A stretch of 64,000 bases of DNA from Ramlibacter aurantiacus (GCF_016722895.1 NZ_JAEQNA010000001.1:682001-746000); one strand, 5' to 3'; shown: positions 53,720-63,059, numbered from the stretch's first letter. The notes: generated from the sequence alone by a model not told the origin. Translations and numbers: made by a program.

Positions 53720-54709
53720 ATGGCGAATTTCAAGAGACGGCTGCTGTGCGCGGGCCTTGCTGCCGGCCTTCTGGGCGTCGGCCCGGCCCTGGCGCAGGGC
53801 GCCGGCGACTACCCGAACAAGCCGGTGAAGATCATCGTGCCATTCACGGCCGGCGGCCTGGCCGACACCCTGGCGCGGGGCATCGCCCAGGAGCTCTCGC
53901 GGGACTGGGGCCAGCAGGTGATCGTAGAGAACAAGCCCGGTGCCAACACCATCATCGCGGCCCAGGCCACGGCCACCGCGCCGGCCGACGGGTACACGCT
54001 GATGATGGCCAACGACCCCACCGTGTCGTCCAACCAGTACCTGTATTCCAGGCTGCCCTACGACCCGGTGAAGGACTTCGTTCCCGTGGTCAACGTGGCC
54101 GAGACGCTGGAGGTGCTGCTGGTGGGACCGGGCTTCAAGGGCAAGACCCTGCAGGACCTGATCGCCGAGGCCAAGGCCAACCCGGGCCGCGTGAGTTACG
54201 GCACGTACGGCCCCGGCAGCAAGGCCCACATCGACGCCGAGGCCTTCGCCCAGGCCACCGGCGTGAAGCTGCTGCACGTGCCCTACAAGGGCGTGGCGGA
54301 CGTCATTCCGGCGCTGCTCTCGGGCCAGGTGCAGATGGCGTTCACCGGCGTGCCGCCGGCGCGGCAACTGGTCAAGAGCGGCCAGCTGCGGGCCATCGCC
54401 ATCGCCGCGCCCAAGCGCTCGGCGGCGCTGCCGGACGTGCCGACCTTCGCCGAGGTGGGCATGCCCAATTTCCACTCCAGCGCCTGGTTCGGCCTCATCG
54501 CGCCGGCCGGCACGCCGAAGCCCGTCATCGACAAGGTCGCCACCAGCGTGGCGCGCCTGATCGAGAAGCCCGACTTCAGCGAACGCTACATCGTCGGCGT
54601 CGGGCTGGAGCCGCTCAACCTGGGGCCGGACCGCTTCGCCGAATTCCTGCAGAAGGACCGCGCCATGTACGCGAAGTACATCAAGGCCCTGGGCGTGAAG
54701 CTCGACTAG
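53720..54709 (+). CDS. Bug/TctC-type extracytoplasmic solute receptor (1)
   Basis: A 329-residue periplasmic binding protein with a signal peptide (LLCAGLAAGLLGVGPALAQG) and the family start YPNKPVKIIVPFTAGG. It binds an unidentified carboxylate for a tripartite or other system. The gene has an AGGAGACAGGCG site and lies 9 bp before the next receptor. No permease subunits (TctA/TctB) are near. Confidence 0.9.
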   Translation: MANFKRRLLCAGLAAGLLGVGPALAQGAGDYPNKPVKIIVPFTAGGLADTLARGIAQELSRDWGQQVIVENKPGANTIIAAQATATAPADGYTLMMANDPTVSSNQYLYSRLPYDPVKDFVPVVNVAETLEVLLVGPGFKGKTLQDLIAEAKANPGRVSYGTYGPGSKAHIDAEAFAQATGVKLLHVPYKGVADVIPALLSGQVQMAFTGVPPARQLVKSGQLRAIAIAAPKRSAALPDVPTFAEVGMPNFHSSAWFGLIAPAGTPKPVIDKVATSVARLIEKPDFSERYIVGVGLEPLNLGPDRFAEFLQKDRAMYAKYIKALGVKLD

Positions 54710-54718
54710 GAGAGCCGC

Positions 54719-55705
54719 ATGCCCTACTTCGATTTCCTGTCCCGCCGCGGCCTGATCGGCACGGCACTGGCGCTCGCCGCGGGCGGCGCCCTGGCCCAGG
54801 CGAGCGCGAACTGGCCGACCCGGCCGGTGAAGCTGGTGGTGGCCTTCGCCCCCGGTGGCACCGTGGACGTGGTGGCGCGCCACGTGGCCGAGCGCCTGAC
54901 CCCGTTGCTGGGGCAGCCCGTGATCGTGGAGAACCGACCCGGCGCCGGCGGCAACCTGGCCACCGAGGCGGTGCTGCGTTCGCCGCCGGACGGCACCCAG
55001 TTCCTGGTGGCCGGCAGCCCCACGCACGCGGTCAACCCGCACCTGTTCAAGCTGTCGTACGACCCCATCGGCGACATGGCGTCGGTGGCGCTGCTGGGCA
55101 CGGCGCCCAACCTGCTGGTGGTGAATCCGCAGCTGAACGTGCAGAGCGTGCGCGACCTGGCCAACCTCGCGCGCAGCAAGCCGGGCGAGCTGAGTTTTTC
55201 CTCGGCCGGCAACGGCACCAGCGGCCACCTCGCGGGCGAGTTGTTCCGCAAGCAGGCCGGGGTGGAGGTGCGGCACGTGCCCTACAAGGGCCAGGCCGAC
55301 GCCCTGCTGGGTGTCATGCGCGGCGATGTGGCCTTTGCCTTCGTGACGCTGGCCGGCACGCTGCAGCAGGTGAGCTCGGGGCGCCTGAAGGCACTGGCCA
55401 TCACCAGCCGCGCCCGCAGCCCGCTGGCGCCGGACATCCCCACCGTGATGGAGTCGGGCATCCCCGACTTCGAGGTGCTGGCCTGGTACAGCGTCTCGGC
55501 GCCCAAGGGCACGCCGCCCGAGGCGGTGGACCGGCTCACGCGCGCGCTCGGCCAGGTGATGAAGGACCCGGCCACGCTGGCGAAGTTCGAGACGCTGGGG
55601 GCCGAACCCACCTTCCTCAGCGGCGCGAGCTTCGTGGAGTTCATGAAGCGCGACTCCGACAAGTGGGGACGGGTCATTCGCGAAGCGGGCGTCCAGGTCA
55701 ATTGA
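54719..55705 (+). CDS. Bug/TctC-type solute receptor (2)
   Basis: A 328-residue periplasmic receptor with a signal peptide (GLIGTALALAAGGALAQASA) and WPTRPVKLVVAFAPGGTVD, typical of the family. Its stop shares one nt with the enolase-superfamily start (TGATG). Confidence 0.9.
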   Translation: MPYFDFLSRRGLIGTALALAAGGALAQASANWPTRPVKLVVAFAPGGTVDVVARHVAERLTPLLGQPVIVENRPGAGGNLATEAVLRSPPDGTQFLVAGSPTHAVNPHLFKLSYDPIGDMASVALLGTAPNLLVVNPQLNVQSVRDLANLARSKPGELSFSSAGNGTSGHLAGELFRKQAGVEVRHVPYKGQADALLGVMRGDVAFAFVTLAGTLQQVSSGRLKALAITSRARSPLAPDIPTVMESGIPDFEVLAWYSVSAPKGTPPEAVDRLTRALGQVMKDPATLAKFETLGAEPTFLSGASFVEFMKRDSDKWGRVIREAGVQVN

Positions 55706-56817
55706 TGCCCACGCTGCAACTGTCGCACTGGCAGCTGGACGCGGTGCGCCTGCCGTACGCGCGCGCCGTCGCCTGGAGCGACATCGTGGAAGACGCCGCC
55801 ACCTTCCTGGTGCTGCGCCTGTCGGCCCGGGAAGGCGCGCAGGGCGTGGCCGAGATCACGGTCAAGCCCACCTGGATGGGCCACGGCGTGCGCAGCCTGG
55901 TCGCCTCGCTGCAGGAGGTGCTGCTGCCGCTGCTGGCCGGCTGCGACCTGCTCGACGTGCAGGCGGTGCGCTCGCGGCTGGATGCGATCCCCGAGCAGCA
56001 CGCCGGCAAGGCGCTGATCGACAACGCGCTGTGGGACCTGCGCGCGGGCGCCGGCGGGCAGGCGCTCTGGCCCGCGATGGGCCCGCGCCGCGTGCCGGTG
56101 TCGGTGACCATCACCCGCCAGGAGCCGGCGCGCATGGTGGCCGAGGCGGTGGACTGGGTGGAGCGCCATGGGCTGCGAACCCTGAAGGTCAAGGGCGGCC
56201 AAGGCCGCACGCAAGACCTGGAGGTGCTGCGGCTGCTGCGAAGCGCGCTCGGTGGATCGGTGCGCTTCTACGTCGATGCCAACAGCGCCTACCCCCCGGC
56301 CGAGGCGGCCGACTACGCCCGCGCGATCCACGAGGCCGGGGCCGTGGTGGTCGAGGACCCCTGCGCCTTCGCGCCCGACGCGCACTTCTCGGCGCTGCAG
56401 GCGGCGGTGCCGTGCCCGCTGCTGGTGGACTTTCCCTGCACCTCGCTGCGCGACGCGGCCGGGTTCATCGCCGCCGGGGCGCGTGCCTTCAGCCTCAAGC
56501 CGGGACGCTTCGGCCTGTCGATGACGCGCGACCTGCTGGCGCTGGCCGACCAGGCCGGCGCGCTCACGGTGGTGGGCATGTTCGGCGAGAGCGCGCTGGG
56601 CACCTGGCACGCGCTGTCGCTGGCGGCGCGCCAGGGTTCGCACGCGCTGCCCGCCGAGGTGACCTGGTACCTGTCCATGCGCGAGCAGGTGGTGCACCAG
56701 GTGCCCGAGATCCGCGACGGGCAGGTGCGGCTTCCCGAGTCCATCTCGGTGGCCGCGATGCTCGACGGGGAGCGGCTCGCCCGTCGATCGTTCTTTCATC
56801 TGGAGCAATCCGCTTAA
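55705..56817 (+). CDS. Mandelate racemase/muconate lactonizing enzyme family protein
   Basis: A 370-residue enolase-superfamily enzyme. The barrel carries LKVKGGQG (KxK base), the first metal ligand in YVDANSAY, a second in VVVEDP and LLVDFPC. The C-terminal acid/base region FGESALGTW is typical of the MLE subgroup. It could racemise, cycloisomerise or dehydrate the acid taken up by the receptors around it. The specific reaction is unknown. Confidence 0.88.
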   Translation: MPTLQLSHWQLDAVRLPYARAVAWSDIVEDAATFLVLRLSAREGAQGVAEITVKPTWMGHGVRSLVASLQEVLLPLLAGCDLLDVQAVRSRLDAIPEQHAGKALIDNALWDLRAGAGGQALWPAMGPRRVPVSVTITRQEPARMVAEAVDWVERHGLRTLKVKGGQGRTQDLEVLRLLRSALGGSVRFYVDANSAYPPAEAADYARAIHEAGAVVVEDPCAFAPDAHFSALQAAVPCPLLVDFPCTSLRDAAGFIAAGARAFSLKPGRFGLSMTRDLLALADQAGALTVVGMFGESALGTWHALSLAARQGSHALPAEVTWYLSMREQVVHQVPEIRDGQVRLPESISVAAMLDGERLARRSFFHLEQSA

Positions 56818-56833
56818 CAAAGGAGACAAGTCC

Positions 56834-57844
56834 GTGAACTTCCCTATCGCCTCTTTGCGCCGTCGCGCCCTGCTGGGCTCGGCACTGGCCGGCATCGCCC
56901 TCGGCGGCTCGCTGGGCGTCGCCCAGCCCGCCTTCGCGCAGGCCGCGGCCTACCCGAACAAGCCGATCCGCTTCATCGTGCCCTACCCGCCGGGCGGCGG
57001 CACCGACATCGTGGCGCGCATGCTGGCGCAGAAGATGTCGCAGTCCATGGGCCAGCAGGTGATCGTGGAGAACAAGCCCGGCGCCAGCACCATCATCGGC
57101 ACCGACATGGTGGCCAAGTCGGCGCCCGACGGCTACACGCTGGGCCTGATCACCGATTCGCACGCGATCAACCCCACGTTCTTCCCCAAGCTGCCCTACG
57201 ACTCGGTGAAGGACTTCGCGCCGGTGTCGCAGCTGGTCTTCGTGCCGCTGGTGATGGTGGCCAATCCCAAGCTGGGGGTGAAGACGCTGCCCGAGTTCAT
57301 CGCGCTGGCCAAGAAGCAGCCCGGCAAGATCAACTACGCGTCCATCGGCAACGGCACGCCGCACCAGCTGGCCATGGAGTGGGTGAAGTCGCTGGCCGGC
57401 ATCCAGGTGACGCACATCCCCTACAAGGGCGTGGCGCCCGCCACGGCCGACGTCGTGGCCGGACAGGTCGACGTGATGTTCACCGGCACATCGTCGGCCG
57501 TGCCCTATGTGCGCGACGGCCGCCTGCTGGCGCTGGCGGTCTCCAGCGCCAAGCGCCAGCCGGCGCTGCCGGACACGCCCTCGGTGGCCGAGGCGGCGCT
57601 GCCCGAATACGACTTCATGACCTGGTACGGCACGGCCGTGGCCGCCGGCACCCCGCCGGAGATCGTGGCCCGCCTGTCGCGCGAGATCGCGGCGGCGCTG
57701 AACCAGCCCGACGTGAAGCAGCGCCTGGCGACGCTGGGCGTGGAGGGCGCGCCCTCGACGCCGGAGCAGTTCACCGCTTTCATGCGCAAGGAGACCGAGT
57801 CGCTGGCGCGCATGGTCCGCATCACCGGCGTGAAGGCGGACTGA
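56834..57844 (+). CDS. Bug/TctC-type solute receptor (3)
   Basis: A 336-residue receptor with a twin-Arg-like signal (RRRALLGSALAGIALGG) and the family start YPNKPIRFIVPYPPGGGTD. It starts with GTG 56834 after AGGAGACAAG. It is the third receptor in one operon, with pairwise differences suggesting distinct ligands. Confidence 0.9.
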   Translation: MNFPIASLRRRALLGSALAGIALGGSLGVAQPAFAQAAAYPNKPIRFIVPYPPGGGTDIVARMLAQKMSQSMGQQVIVENKPGASTIIGTDMVAKSAPDGYTLGLITDSHAINPTFFPKLPYDSVKDFAPVSQLVFVPLVMVANPKLGVKTLPEFIALAKKQPGKINYASIGNGTPHQLAMEWVKSLAGIQVTHIPYKGVAPATADVVAGQVDVMFTGTSSAVPYVRDGRLLALAVSSAKRQPALPDTPSVAEAALPEYDFMTWYGTAVAAGTPPEIVARLSREIAAALNQPDVKQRLATLGVEGAPSTPEQFTAFMRKETESLARMVRITGVKAD

Positions 57845-57853
57845 GGCAGCGAC

Positions 57854-59038
57854 ATGCGCGATTCTTCCGATCAGGTGCTGTCCGGCCTGCGCGTGCTGGA
57901 TTTCGGCAGCTTCATCACCGCGCCCTACGCGGCGATGCTGCTGGCCGAGATGGGCGCCGACGTGGTGAAGGTGGAGCGGCCGGGCACGGGCGACCCGTTC
58001 CGGGCCTTCAACGGCGGCCTCTACAGCTCGCACTTCCAGGCCCACAACCGCAACAAGCGCAGCATCGCGCTGGACCATTCGGCGCCGGGCGCGGCGGCCG
58101 CGCTGGATGCGCTGATCCAGCAGGCCGACGTGCTGCTGGTCAACGTGCGCCCGGGCGTGGAAAGCCGGCTGGGCCTGGACCCGGACCGGCTGCAGGCGCT
58201 GAACCCGCGGCTGGTGTATTGCAGCATCACCGGCTACGGCGCCACCGGGCCCTACCGGGACCGGCCGGCCTACGACAACGTGGGCCAGGCGCTCTCGGGC
58301 TGGCTGTCGATGTTCCACCAGGGCACCGACGCACGGGTGCCGGGGCCGGCGATCTCGGACGCCATCACCGGCCTGTTCGCGGCGATGGGCATCCTGGGGG
58401 CGCTGCACGAGCGCTCGCGCACCGGGCGCGGCCGCAAGGTCGAGGTGAGCATGCTCGAGTCCATGATCGCCTTCGCCACCGAGCCGCTGGGCAAGCTGTT
58501 CGACAGCGGCGAGCCGGTGGGTTTCTACGACCGGGCGGCGTCCTCGCAGTCGTTCATCCTGACTTGCGCCGACCAGCTGCGCATCGGCCTGCACTTGTCT
58601 TCGCCCCCCAAGTTCTGGACCGGCCTGCTGGCGGCGATCGAGCGGCCCGACCTGGGCGAGAAGTACGCCGACCGCTTCGCCCGCGTGTCCCGCTACGACG
58701 AGCTGGCCGCCGACCTGGCCGCGGTGTTCGCGACCCGACCCCGGGCCGAATGGGCGCAGCGGCTGGAGGCGCAGGACGTGCCGTTCGCGCCGGAGCACCG
58801 GCTGCAGGACCTGGCGGATGACCCGCAGGTGCGGCACCTCGACCTGTTCTACGGCGTGGAGCATCCGCAGCACGGCACCGTGCGCGCCGCGCACCGGGCC
58901 ATGCGCTTCGACGGCGACCACCGCAGCGACTTCCGAGCCCCGCCCACGCTGGGCGAACACACGCGCGAGGTGCTGGCCGAGGCCGGACTCGGCGCCGACG
59001 AGATGGAGCGCCTGCGGCAACAGGGACTCATCGCATGA
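57854..59038 (+). CDS. Class III (CaiB/BaiF) CoA-transferase
   Basis: A 394-residue interlocked-fold CoA-transferase. Family blocks are VLDFGSFITAPYAAMLLAEMGADVVKVERPGTGD and AISDAITGLFAAMGILGALHERSRTGRG, with the catalytic Asp expected in SDAIT. It moves CoA between carboxylic acids, activating the operon's substrate without ATP. It overlaps the next gene by 4 nt. Confidence 0.94.
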   Translation: MRDSSDQVLSGLRVLDFGSFITAPYAAMLLAEMGADVVKVERPGTGDPFRAFNGGLYSSHFQAHNRNKRSIALDHSAPGAAAALDALIQQADVLLVNVRPGVESRLGLDPDRLQALNPRLVYCSITGYGATGPYRDRPAYDNVGQALSGWLSMFHQGTDARVPGPAISDAITGLFAAMGILGALHERSRTGRGRKVEVSMLESMIAFATEPLGKLFDSGEPVGFYDRAASSQSFILTCADQLRIGLHLSSPPKFWTGLLAAIERPDLGEKYADRFARVSRYDELAADLAAVFATRPRAEWAQRLEAQDVPFAPEHRLQDLADDPQVRHLDLFYGVEHPQHGTVRAAHRAMRFDGDHRSDFRAPPTLGEHTREVLAEAGLGADEMERLRQQGLIA

Positions 59039-60180
59039 ATTTCACGATCGAGCCGGAACTGCGCATGCTGCGGGATTCGGTGCGGCGTTTCGTCGACGAG
59101 GAGCTGATGCCGCTGGAGCCGCTCTACGCCAACGAGCCCGACATTCCCGACGAGGTGCGCCAGCGGCTGCAGTCGCGTGCCAGGGAGCTGGGCTTCTGGA
59201 GCTTCGACGTGCCCGAGGAGCATGGCGGCGGCGGCATCGGCATGCTGGGCATGTGCCTGGTGTTCGAGGAGCTGGGCCGCTGCAACGTGCCGTCGTTCCG
59301 CGCGCAGACGGTGCTCACGCCTTACCTGGGTCCGGTGCTCTATCACTGCACGCCCGAGCAGAAGGAGAAGTACCTGTACCCCGTGGTGCGCGGCGACAAG
59401 CGCACCTGCTTCGCCCTCACCGAGCCCGGGGCCGGGTCCGACCCGGCGCGCATGCGGACCACCGCGGTGCTCGAAGGCGACCACTGGCGGATCAACGGCA
59501 CCAAGGTGTTCATCACGAGCGCCGACAAGGCCGACTTCGTGCAGGTGTTCGCGCGCACCGTGGTGAAGGGCGAGGAAGTGGGCGTGTCCTGCTTCCTGGT
59601 CGACAAGGGCACGCCAGGCTTCCGGCTCGGGCAGAGCTTCGAGCTGATGAGCCCCGACCGGCCGTGGGAAGTGGTGCTGGAGGACGTGCGCCTGCCGGTC
59701 TCGCAACTGGTGGGCGAGCCCGGCAAGGGCTGGGAGCTGGCGCGCGAGTTCCTCGACGTGGGCCGCCTGATCCACGGCCCCAAGTCCATCGGCCGGGCGG
59801 AGCGGGCGCTGCAACTGGCCATCTCGTACGCGAACCAGCGCAGCACCTTCGGCCAACCGCTGGCCAAGCGCCAGGCCATCCAGTGGATGGTGGCGGACTC
59901 GGCCACCGAGCTGCACGCCGCCCGCCTGATGACCTACCACGCGGCGTGGAAGGCCGACCAGGGCCTGGACTACCACCTGGAGGCGTCGCAGGTGAAGCTG
60001 TACGCCGACGAGATGTACATGCGCGTGGTGGACCGCGCCATCCAGATCCACGGCGGCATCGGCCTGTCGCGCGAGCTGCCCCTGGAGCTGATGTTCCGCG
60101 ACGCGCGCAGCCGGCTGATCACCGAAGGATCTTCGGAGATGCAGCGGATCATCATCGCCAGCGAGATGCTGAAGCGTTGA
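59035..60180 (+). CDS. Acyl-CoA dehydrogenase
   Basis: A 381-residue enzyme with FALTEPGAGSDPARM, RSTFGQPLAKRQAIQWMVADSATEL and the C-terminal ITEGSSEMQRIIIASEML, where the EGS Glu is the usual catalytic base position. It oxidises the acyl-CoA made by the upstream CoA-transferase, to which it is coupled. Its stop codon is directly followed by repeat copy E. Confidence 0.94.
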   Translation: MNFTIEPELRMLRDSVRRFVDEELMPLEPLYANEPDIPDEVRQRLQSRARELGFWSFDVPEEHGGGGIGMLGMCLVFEELGRCNVPSFRAQTVLTPYLGPVLYHCTPEQKEKYLYPVVRGDKRTCFALTEPGAGSDPARMRTTAVLEGDHWRINGTKVFITSADKADFVQVFARTVVKGEEVGVSCFLVDKGTPGFRLGQSFELMSPDRPWEVVLEDVRLPVSQLVGEPGKGWELAREFLDVGRLIHGPKSIGRAERALQLAISYANQRSTFGQPLAKRQAIQWMVADSATELHAARLMTYHAAWKADQGLDYHLEASQVKLYADEMYMRVVDRAIQIHGGIGLSRELPLELMFRDARSRLITEGSSEMQRIIIASEMLKR

Positions 60181-60251
60181 CCCTCCCGAAGCGCGTTCGG
60201 CGCCTCCCCTGAAGGGGGCGCCACGGCCCGGCATAGCCGGTTCCGCGGTGG
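60181..60251 (+). repeat. 3'-end palindromic repeat, copy E
   Basis: Plus-strand copy that begins at the first base after the acyl-CoA dehydrogenase stop codon and separates this operon from the convergent receptor gene. Confidence 0.9.
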
Positions 60252-60285
60252 CAGCGGAACAGCCTGCCGCTGCGCGGCGGCCTGG

Positions 60286-61275
60286 TCAGTCCCCTTTGAA
60301 GCCGCTGGACTTGACCACCCGGGCCCAGCGCTCGTTTTCGGAAGCGACCATCTTGCGGGCCTCGGCCTGGGTGGAGCCGACCACGGTGAAGCCGGCCTCT
60401 TCCAGCTTCTTGCGGGTCTCCGGCGCCTGCACCGCCCGCACCATGTCGCGCTGGATGCGGTCGACGATGGGCTGGGGCGTGCCGGTGGGTGCGAAGACCA
60501 CGAACCAGGCGGAGAAGTCGGCCTTGGGCAGGCCCGCTTCGGCGAAGGTGGGCACCTCGGGCATCAGCGGCGAGCGCTTGGCCGCGGTGGTGGCCAGGGC
60601 CTTGAGGCGGCCGCCCTTGATCTGCGCGGCGGCCAGCGGCGTGGACATGAGTGCCGCCTGCACCTGGCCACCGCCCAGGGCGGTGATCACGTCCGAGGTC
60701 TGGCGGAAGTGCACGATCTCGGTCTTGTAGCCGGCCATCTCGGCCAGCATCACCGCGCCGAAGTGGCCCGGCGTGCCGGCACCGAAGGTGGCGAAGTTGG
60801 TGGCGCCGTTGGCCGCCTTGGTGAGCTTGACGAACTCCTGCACGTTGTTGGCGGCCATGCTGGCGGGGACCACCAGCACGAGGTCGGTGCGGGCGATCTC
60901 GGTCACCGGCACCAGTTCTTTGGCCGGGTCGTAGGTGAGCTTGGAGAAGGCCGCCGGCGCGATGCTGATCGACGACAGGTCGGCCACCAGCAGGTTGTAG
61001 CCATCGGCCGGGCTCTTGGCGACGGCGCCGGTGGCGATCTGTCCGCCCGCGCCGGTGCGGTTCTCGACCACCACCGACTGCCCGACGATGTCCGCGAAGG
61101 CCTGCCCGGCGGTGCGGGTGAGGATGTCCGGGCCAGTGCCGGGGGCGAAGCCGACGGCGAGCTTGATGGGCTTGTCGGGGTAGCTGCCCTGCGCCAGGAC
61201 GGACGGTACGGCGGACGCCAGGGCCAGGGTGATGCCAGCCGCGAGGGCGGCGCGCCGGGATGCGAAGCGGTTCAT
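60286..61275 (-). CDS. Bug/TctC-type solute receptor (4)
   Basis: A 329-residue periplasmic receptor with a signal peptide (LAAGITLALASAVPSVLAQG) and YPDKPIKLAVGFAPGTGPD. It is divergent from the LuxR regulator at 61426, whose operator-like palindrome lies between them, so it is the likely regulatory target. ATG 61275 is used. Confidence 0.92.
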   Translation of the reverse strand: MNRFASRRAALAAGITLALASAVPSVLAQGSYPDKPIKLAVGFAPGTGPDILTRTAGQAFADIVGQSVVVENRTGAGGQIATGAVAKSPADGYNLLVADLSSISIAPAAFSKLTYDPAKELVPVTEIARTDLVLVVPASMAANNVQEFVKLTKAANGATNFATFGAGTPGHFGAVMLAEMAGYKTEIVHFRQTSDVITALGGGQVQAALMSTPLAAAQIKGGRLKALATTAAKRSPLMPEVPTFAEAGLPKADFSAWFVVFAPTGTPQPIVDRIQRDMVRAVQAPETRKKLEEAGFTVVGSTQAEARKMVASENERWARVVKSSGFKGD

Positions 61276-61383
61276 GTGTGTCTCTCTCTGAGGCTGGAAA
61301 GCGGCGCCACCTCGGTGGGCCGCGGGATCGGATGCACCCGTGGGGGCATGGGTGCGGAGACTAGAATTTCCGCCCCTTCCTGT

Positions 61384-61405
61384 CTGTCCACGTCGATGTG
61401 GACAG
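61384..61405. promoter_or_regulatory. Perfect 8-bp-arm palindrome, probable LuxR-family operator
   Basis: CTGTCCAC-GTCGAT-GTGGACAG, 20 bp before the LuxR start codon and about 110 bp from the divergent receptor start. The symmetry suits a dimeric helix-turn-helix regulator, possibly the adjacent one. Confidence 0.65.
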
Positions 61406-61425
61406 GGTTTGCCCGAGGTCCCCTG

Positions 61426-62202
61426 ATGCAGCTCATCCCGCTCGATTCCCATGGTGCCCATGCTGATGACCGGGCCGCGATGGATGCCCTGTCCAGCGTG
61501 ATCGGCTCGGTGGGGGATCCGGCGTTCGGCAACTCGGCCTTGCAGGCGCTGAACCGCTGGATGCCGCTGTGCTGGTGGTCGGTCTACACCTTGTACGCGG
61601 CCGCCCCGCCAGTGCTGCACGCGCACAGCAGCGTGGGCGATGCGCCGCGCGGCACGAGCGAATCGTGGCGGGTGTACCGCAGCTCCTTGTACCGGCGTGA
61701 TGGCAGTTTCAGCGCGGCGCGACAGGCGGTGGCGACCGGCGCGCCTGCCCTGGTGCACTGGATGGCGGACGAGCTGCCGCCGGAGCATCGCGAGGCCATC
61801 TACAGCCGCAACGGATTGCGCGAGCGCCTGTCCATCGTGGCCGCCGCTTCCGGCGGTGGACTGCTGGCGATCAATCTCTACCGGCACGAGCGGCAGGCAC
61901 CGCTGGGGACACAGGCGCTGCAGGCTGCCGCCGGCCTGGCCCAGCCGCTGGTGGCCTGCGTGGAACGGCACATCACCTTGCGCGCCCGCGACGGCGGCAA
62001 GCTCGCCGGTTTGCAGGAGTTGACCCAGCGGGAGCGCGAGGTCTGCGAGCGGCTGCTCAAGGGCTGGACGCACGACGGCATCGCCGCCGACCTGGGGTTG
62101 ACGCCGGCTACCGTGCGCACCTACCGGGACCGCGCCTTCCAGCGCATCGGCGTGCGTTCACGGCACGAACTCTTCGCGCGCTTCTCGCAAGCCGGAGCCT
62201 GA
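61426..62202 (+). CDS. LuxR-type HTH transcriptional regulator
   Basis: A 258-residue regulator with an unknown N-terminal sensing domain (Trp-rich LNRWMPLCWWSVYTLY). The C-terminal LuxR HTH is LTQREREVCERLLKGWTHDGIAADLGLTPATVRTYRDRAFQRIGV. No acyl-homoserine-lactone synthase is near and the N-terminal domain is not clearly autoinducer-binding. Divergence from the receptor gene suggests substrate-responsive control. ATG 61426 is used; no strong ribosome site is seen. Confidence 0.9.
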   Translation: MQLIPLDSHGAHADDRAAMDALSSVIGSVGDPAFGNSALQALNRWMPLCWWSVYTLYAAAPPVLHAHSSVGDAPRGTSESWRVYRSSLYRRDGSFSAARQAVATGAPALVHWMADELPPEHREAIYSRNGLRERLSIVAAASGGGLLAINLYRHERQAPLGTQALQAAAGLAQPLVACVERHITLRARDGGKLAGLQELTQREREVCERLLKGWTHDGIAADLGLTPATVRTYRDRAFQRIGVRSRHELFARFSQAGA

Positions 62203-62236
62203 GTCCGCGTCGGGACTGTCCGGCCTGGCCCGGGCC

Positions 62237-62344
62237 TCAGCCCAAGGCCAGCGAGGTCGCGAATGCAAGCCCACCAAGGAGGGCCGCCGTCAGGCTCAGC
62301 CGAAGCATGGCCGACAGGGGAATGGATCGCGTTTTTTGGCTCAT
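62237..62344 (-). CDS. Candidate 35-residue single-helix membrane peptide
   Basis: MSQKTRSIPLSAMLRLSLTA followed by ALLGGLAFATSLALG: a basic N-terminus and one hydrophobic helix, preceded by GGGAG 6 nt before ATG 62344. It is the only plausible gene in the 398-bp gap 62203-62600. It could be a small membrane protein; no homologue is known to me. Confidence 0.45.
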   Translation of the reverse strand: MSQKTRSIPLSAMLRLSLTAALLGGLAFATSLALG

Positions 62345-62600
62345 GGAATGCTCCCACGGTGGATCGACGACGGCTCCAGTGTGGGCGCCGCGACCTGCCC
62401 GCCCTGTGGGAGCGGGCCGTCGGCGGATGTCCGCAGGCCGCATGGGCGGTTCGCCCAGGGCCGATGGCACGGGAGAGCGCGAACGCGCAGGCGTGACGGC
62501 ACCCGTCCTACAGGCCCGCGGCGACGGTGCCGACAACGAGCTGCCTGCGATCGCGAGCTAATGACTCATCCGAGCAACCGAGAACGAACAGGAGGCCCCC

Positions 62601-63005
62601 ATGAAACCCTTCGTCATGCAGTCGTCCATGACCACGATGTCGGGCGTGTTCTATCCGACGGGACATGCCGTGCTGATGTTTCCCGGCGGGCACGAGGACG
62701 CGCGCAAAGCCTGCAAGGCACTGGCGGCCGTGGGCATCGATGATGACGAGATGTCGCTGCTATCGCCCGAGGTCATCATGTCCGACATCACCCGCACCGT
62801 CGGCAGCGCCGACATCCCCCTGCCCTCGGTGGGCACGGAAGCCGACACGGTGCGGCAGATGTCGCACCTGGCCGCCCAGGGGCATTGGGGATTGCTGGTG
62901 CACGCGCCGCACCAGAAGGACAGTGACCTGATCCGCAAGGCGATCGAGAACATCCCCGTGAGCTACGCCCAGAAGTACCGCCAGCTGGTGATCGAGGATC
63001 TCTAG
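62601..63005 (+). CDS. Conserved-looking small protein of unknown function
   Basis: A 134-residue soluble protein beginning MKPFVMQSSMTTMSGVFYPT with the segment AVLMFPGGHEDARKACKALAAVGIDDDEMSLLSP and GHWGLLVHAPHQKDSDLIRKAIENIP. The alternating pattern fits a small alpha/beta fold. A strong ACAGGAGG site precedes ATG 62601. The hairpin terminator at 63060 follows. No function is assigned. Confidence 0.8.
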   Translation: MKPFVMQSSMTTMSGVFYPTGHAVLMFPGGHEDARKACKALAAVGIDDDEMSLLSPEVIMSDITRTVGSADIPLPSVGTEADTVRQMSHLAAQGHWGLLVHAPHQKDSDLIRKAIENIPVSYAQKYRQLVIEDL

Positions 63006-63059
63006 AAAAGGAAACGCCGCCCGCGCCAGGGACGCGAGCGGCGGGAGGCGATCGCCCGA

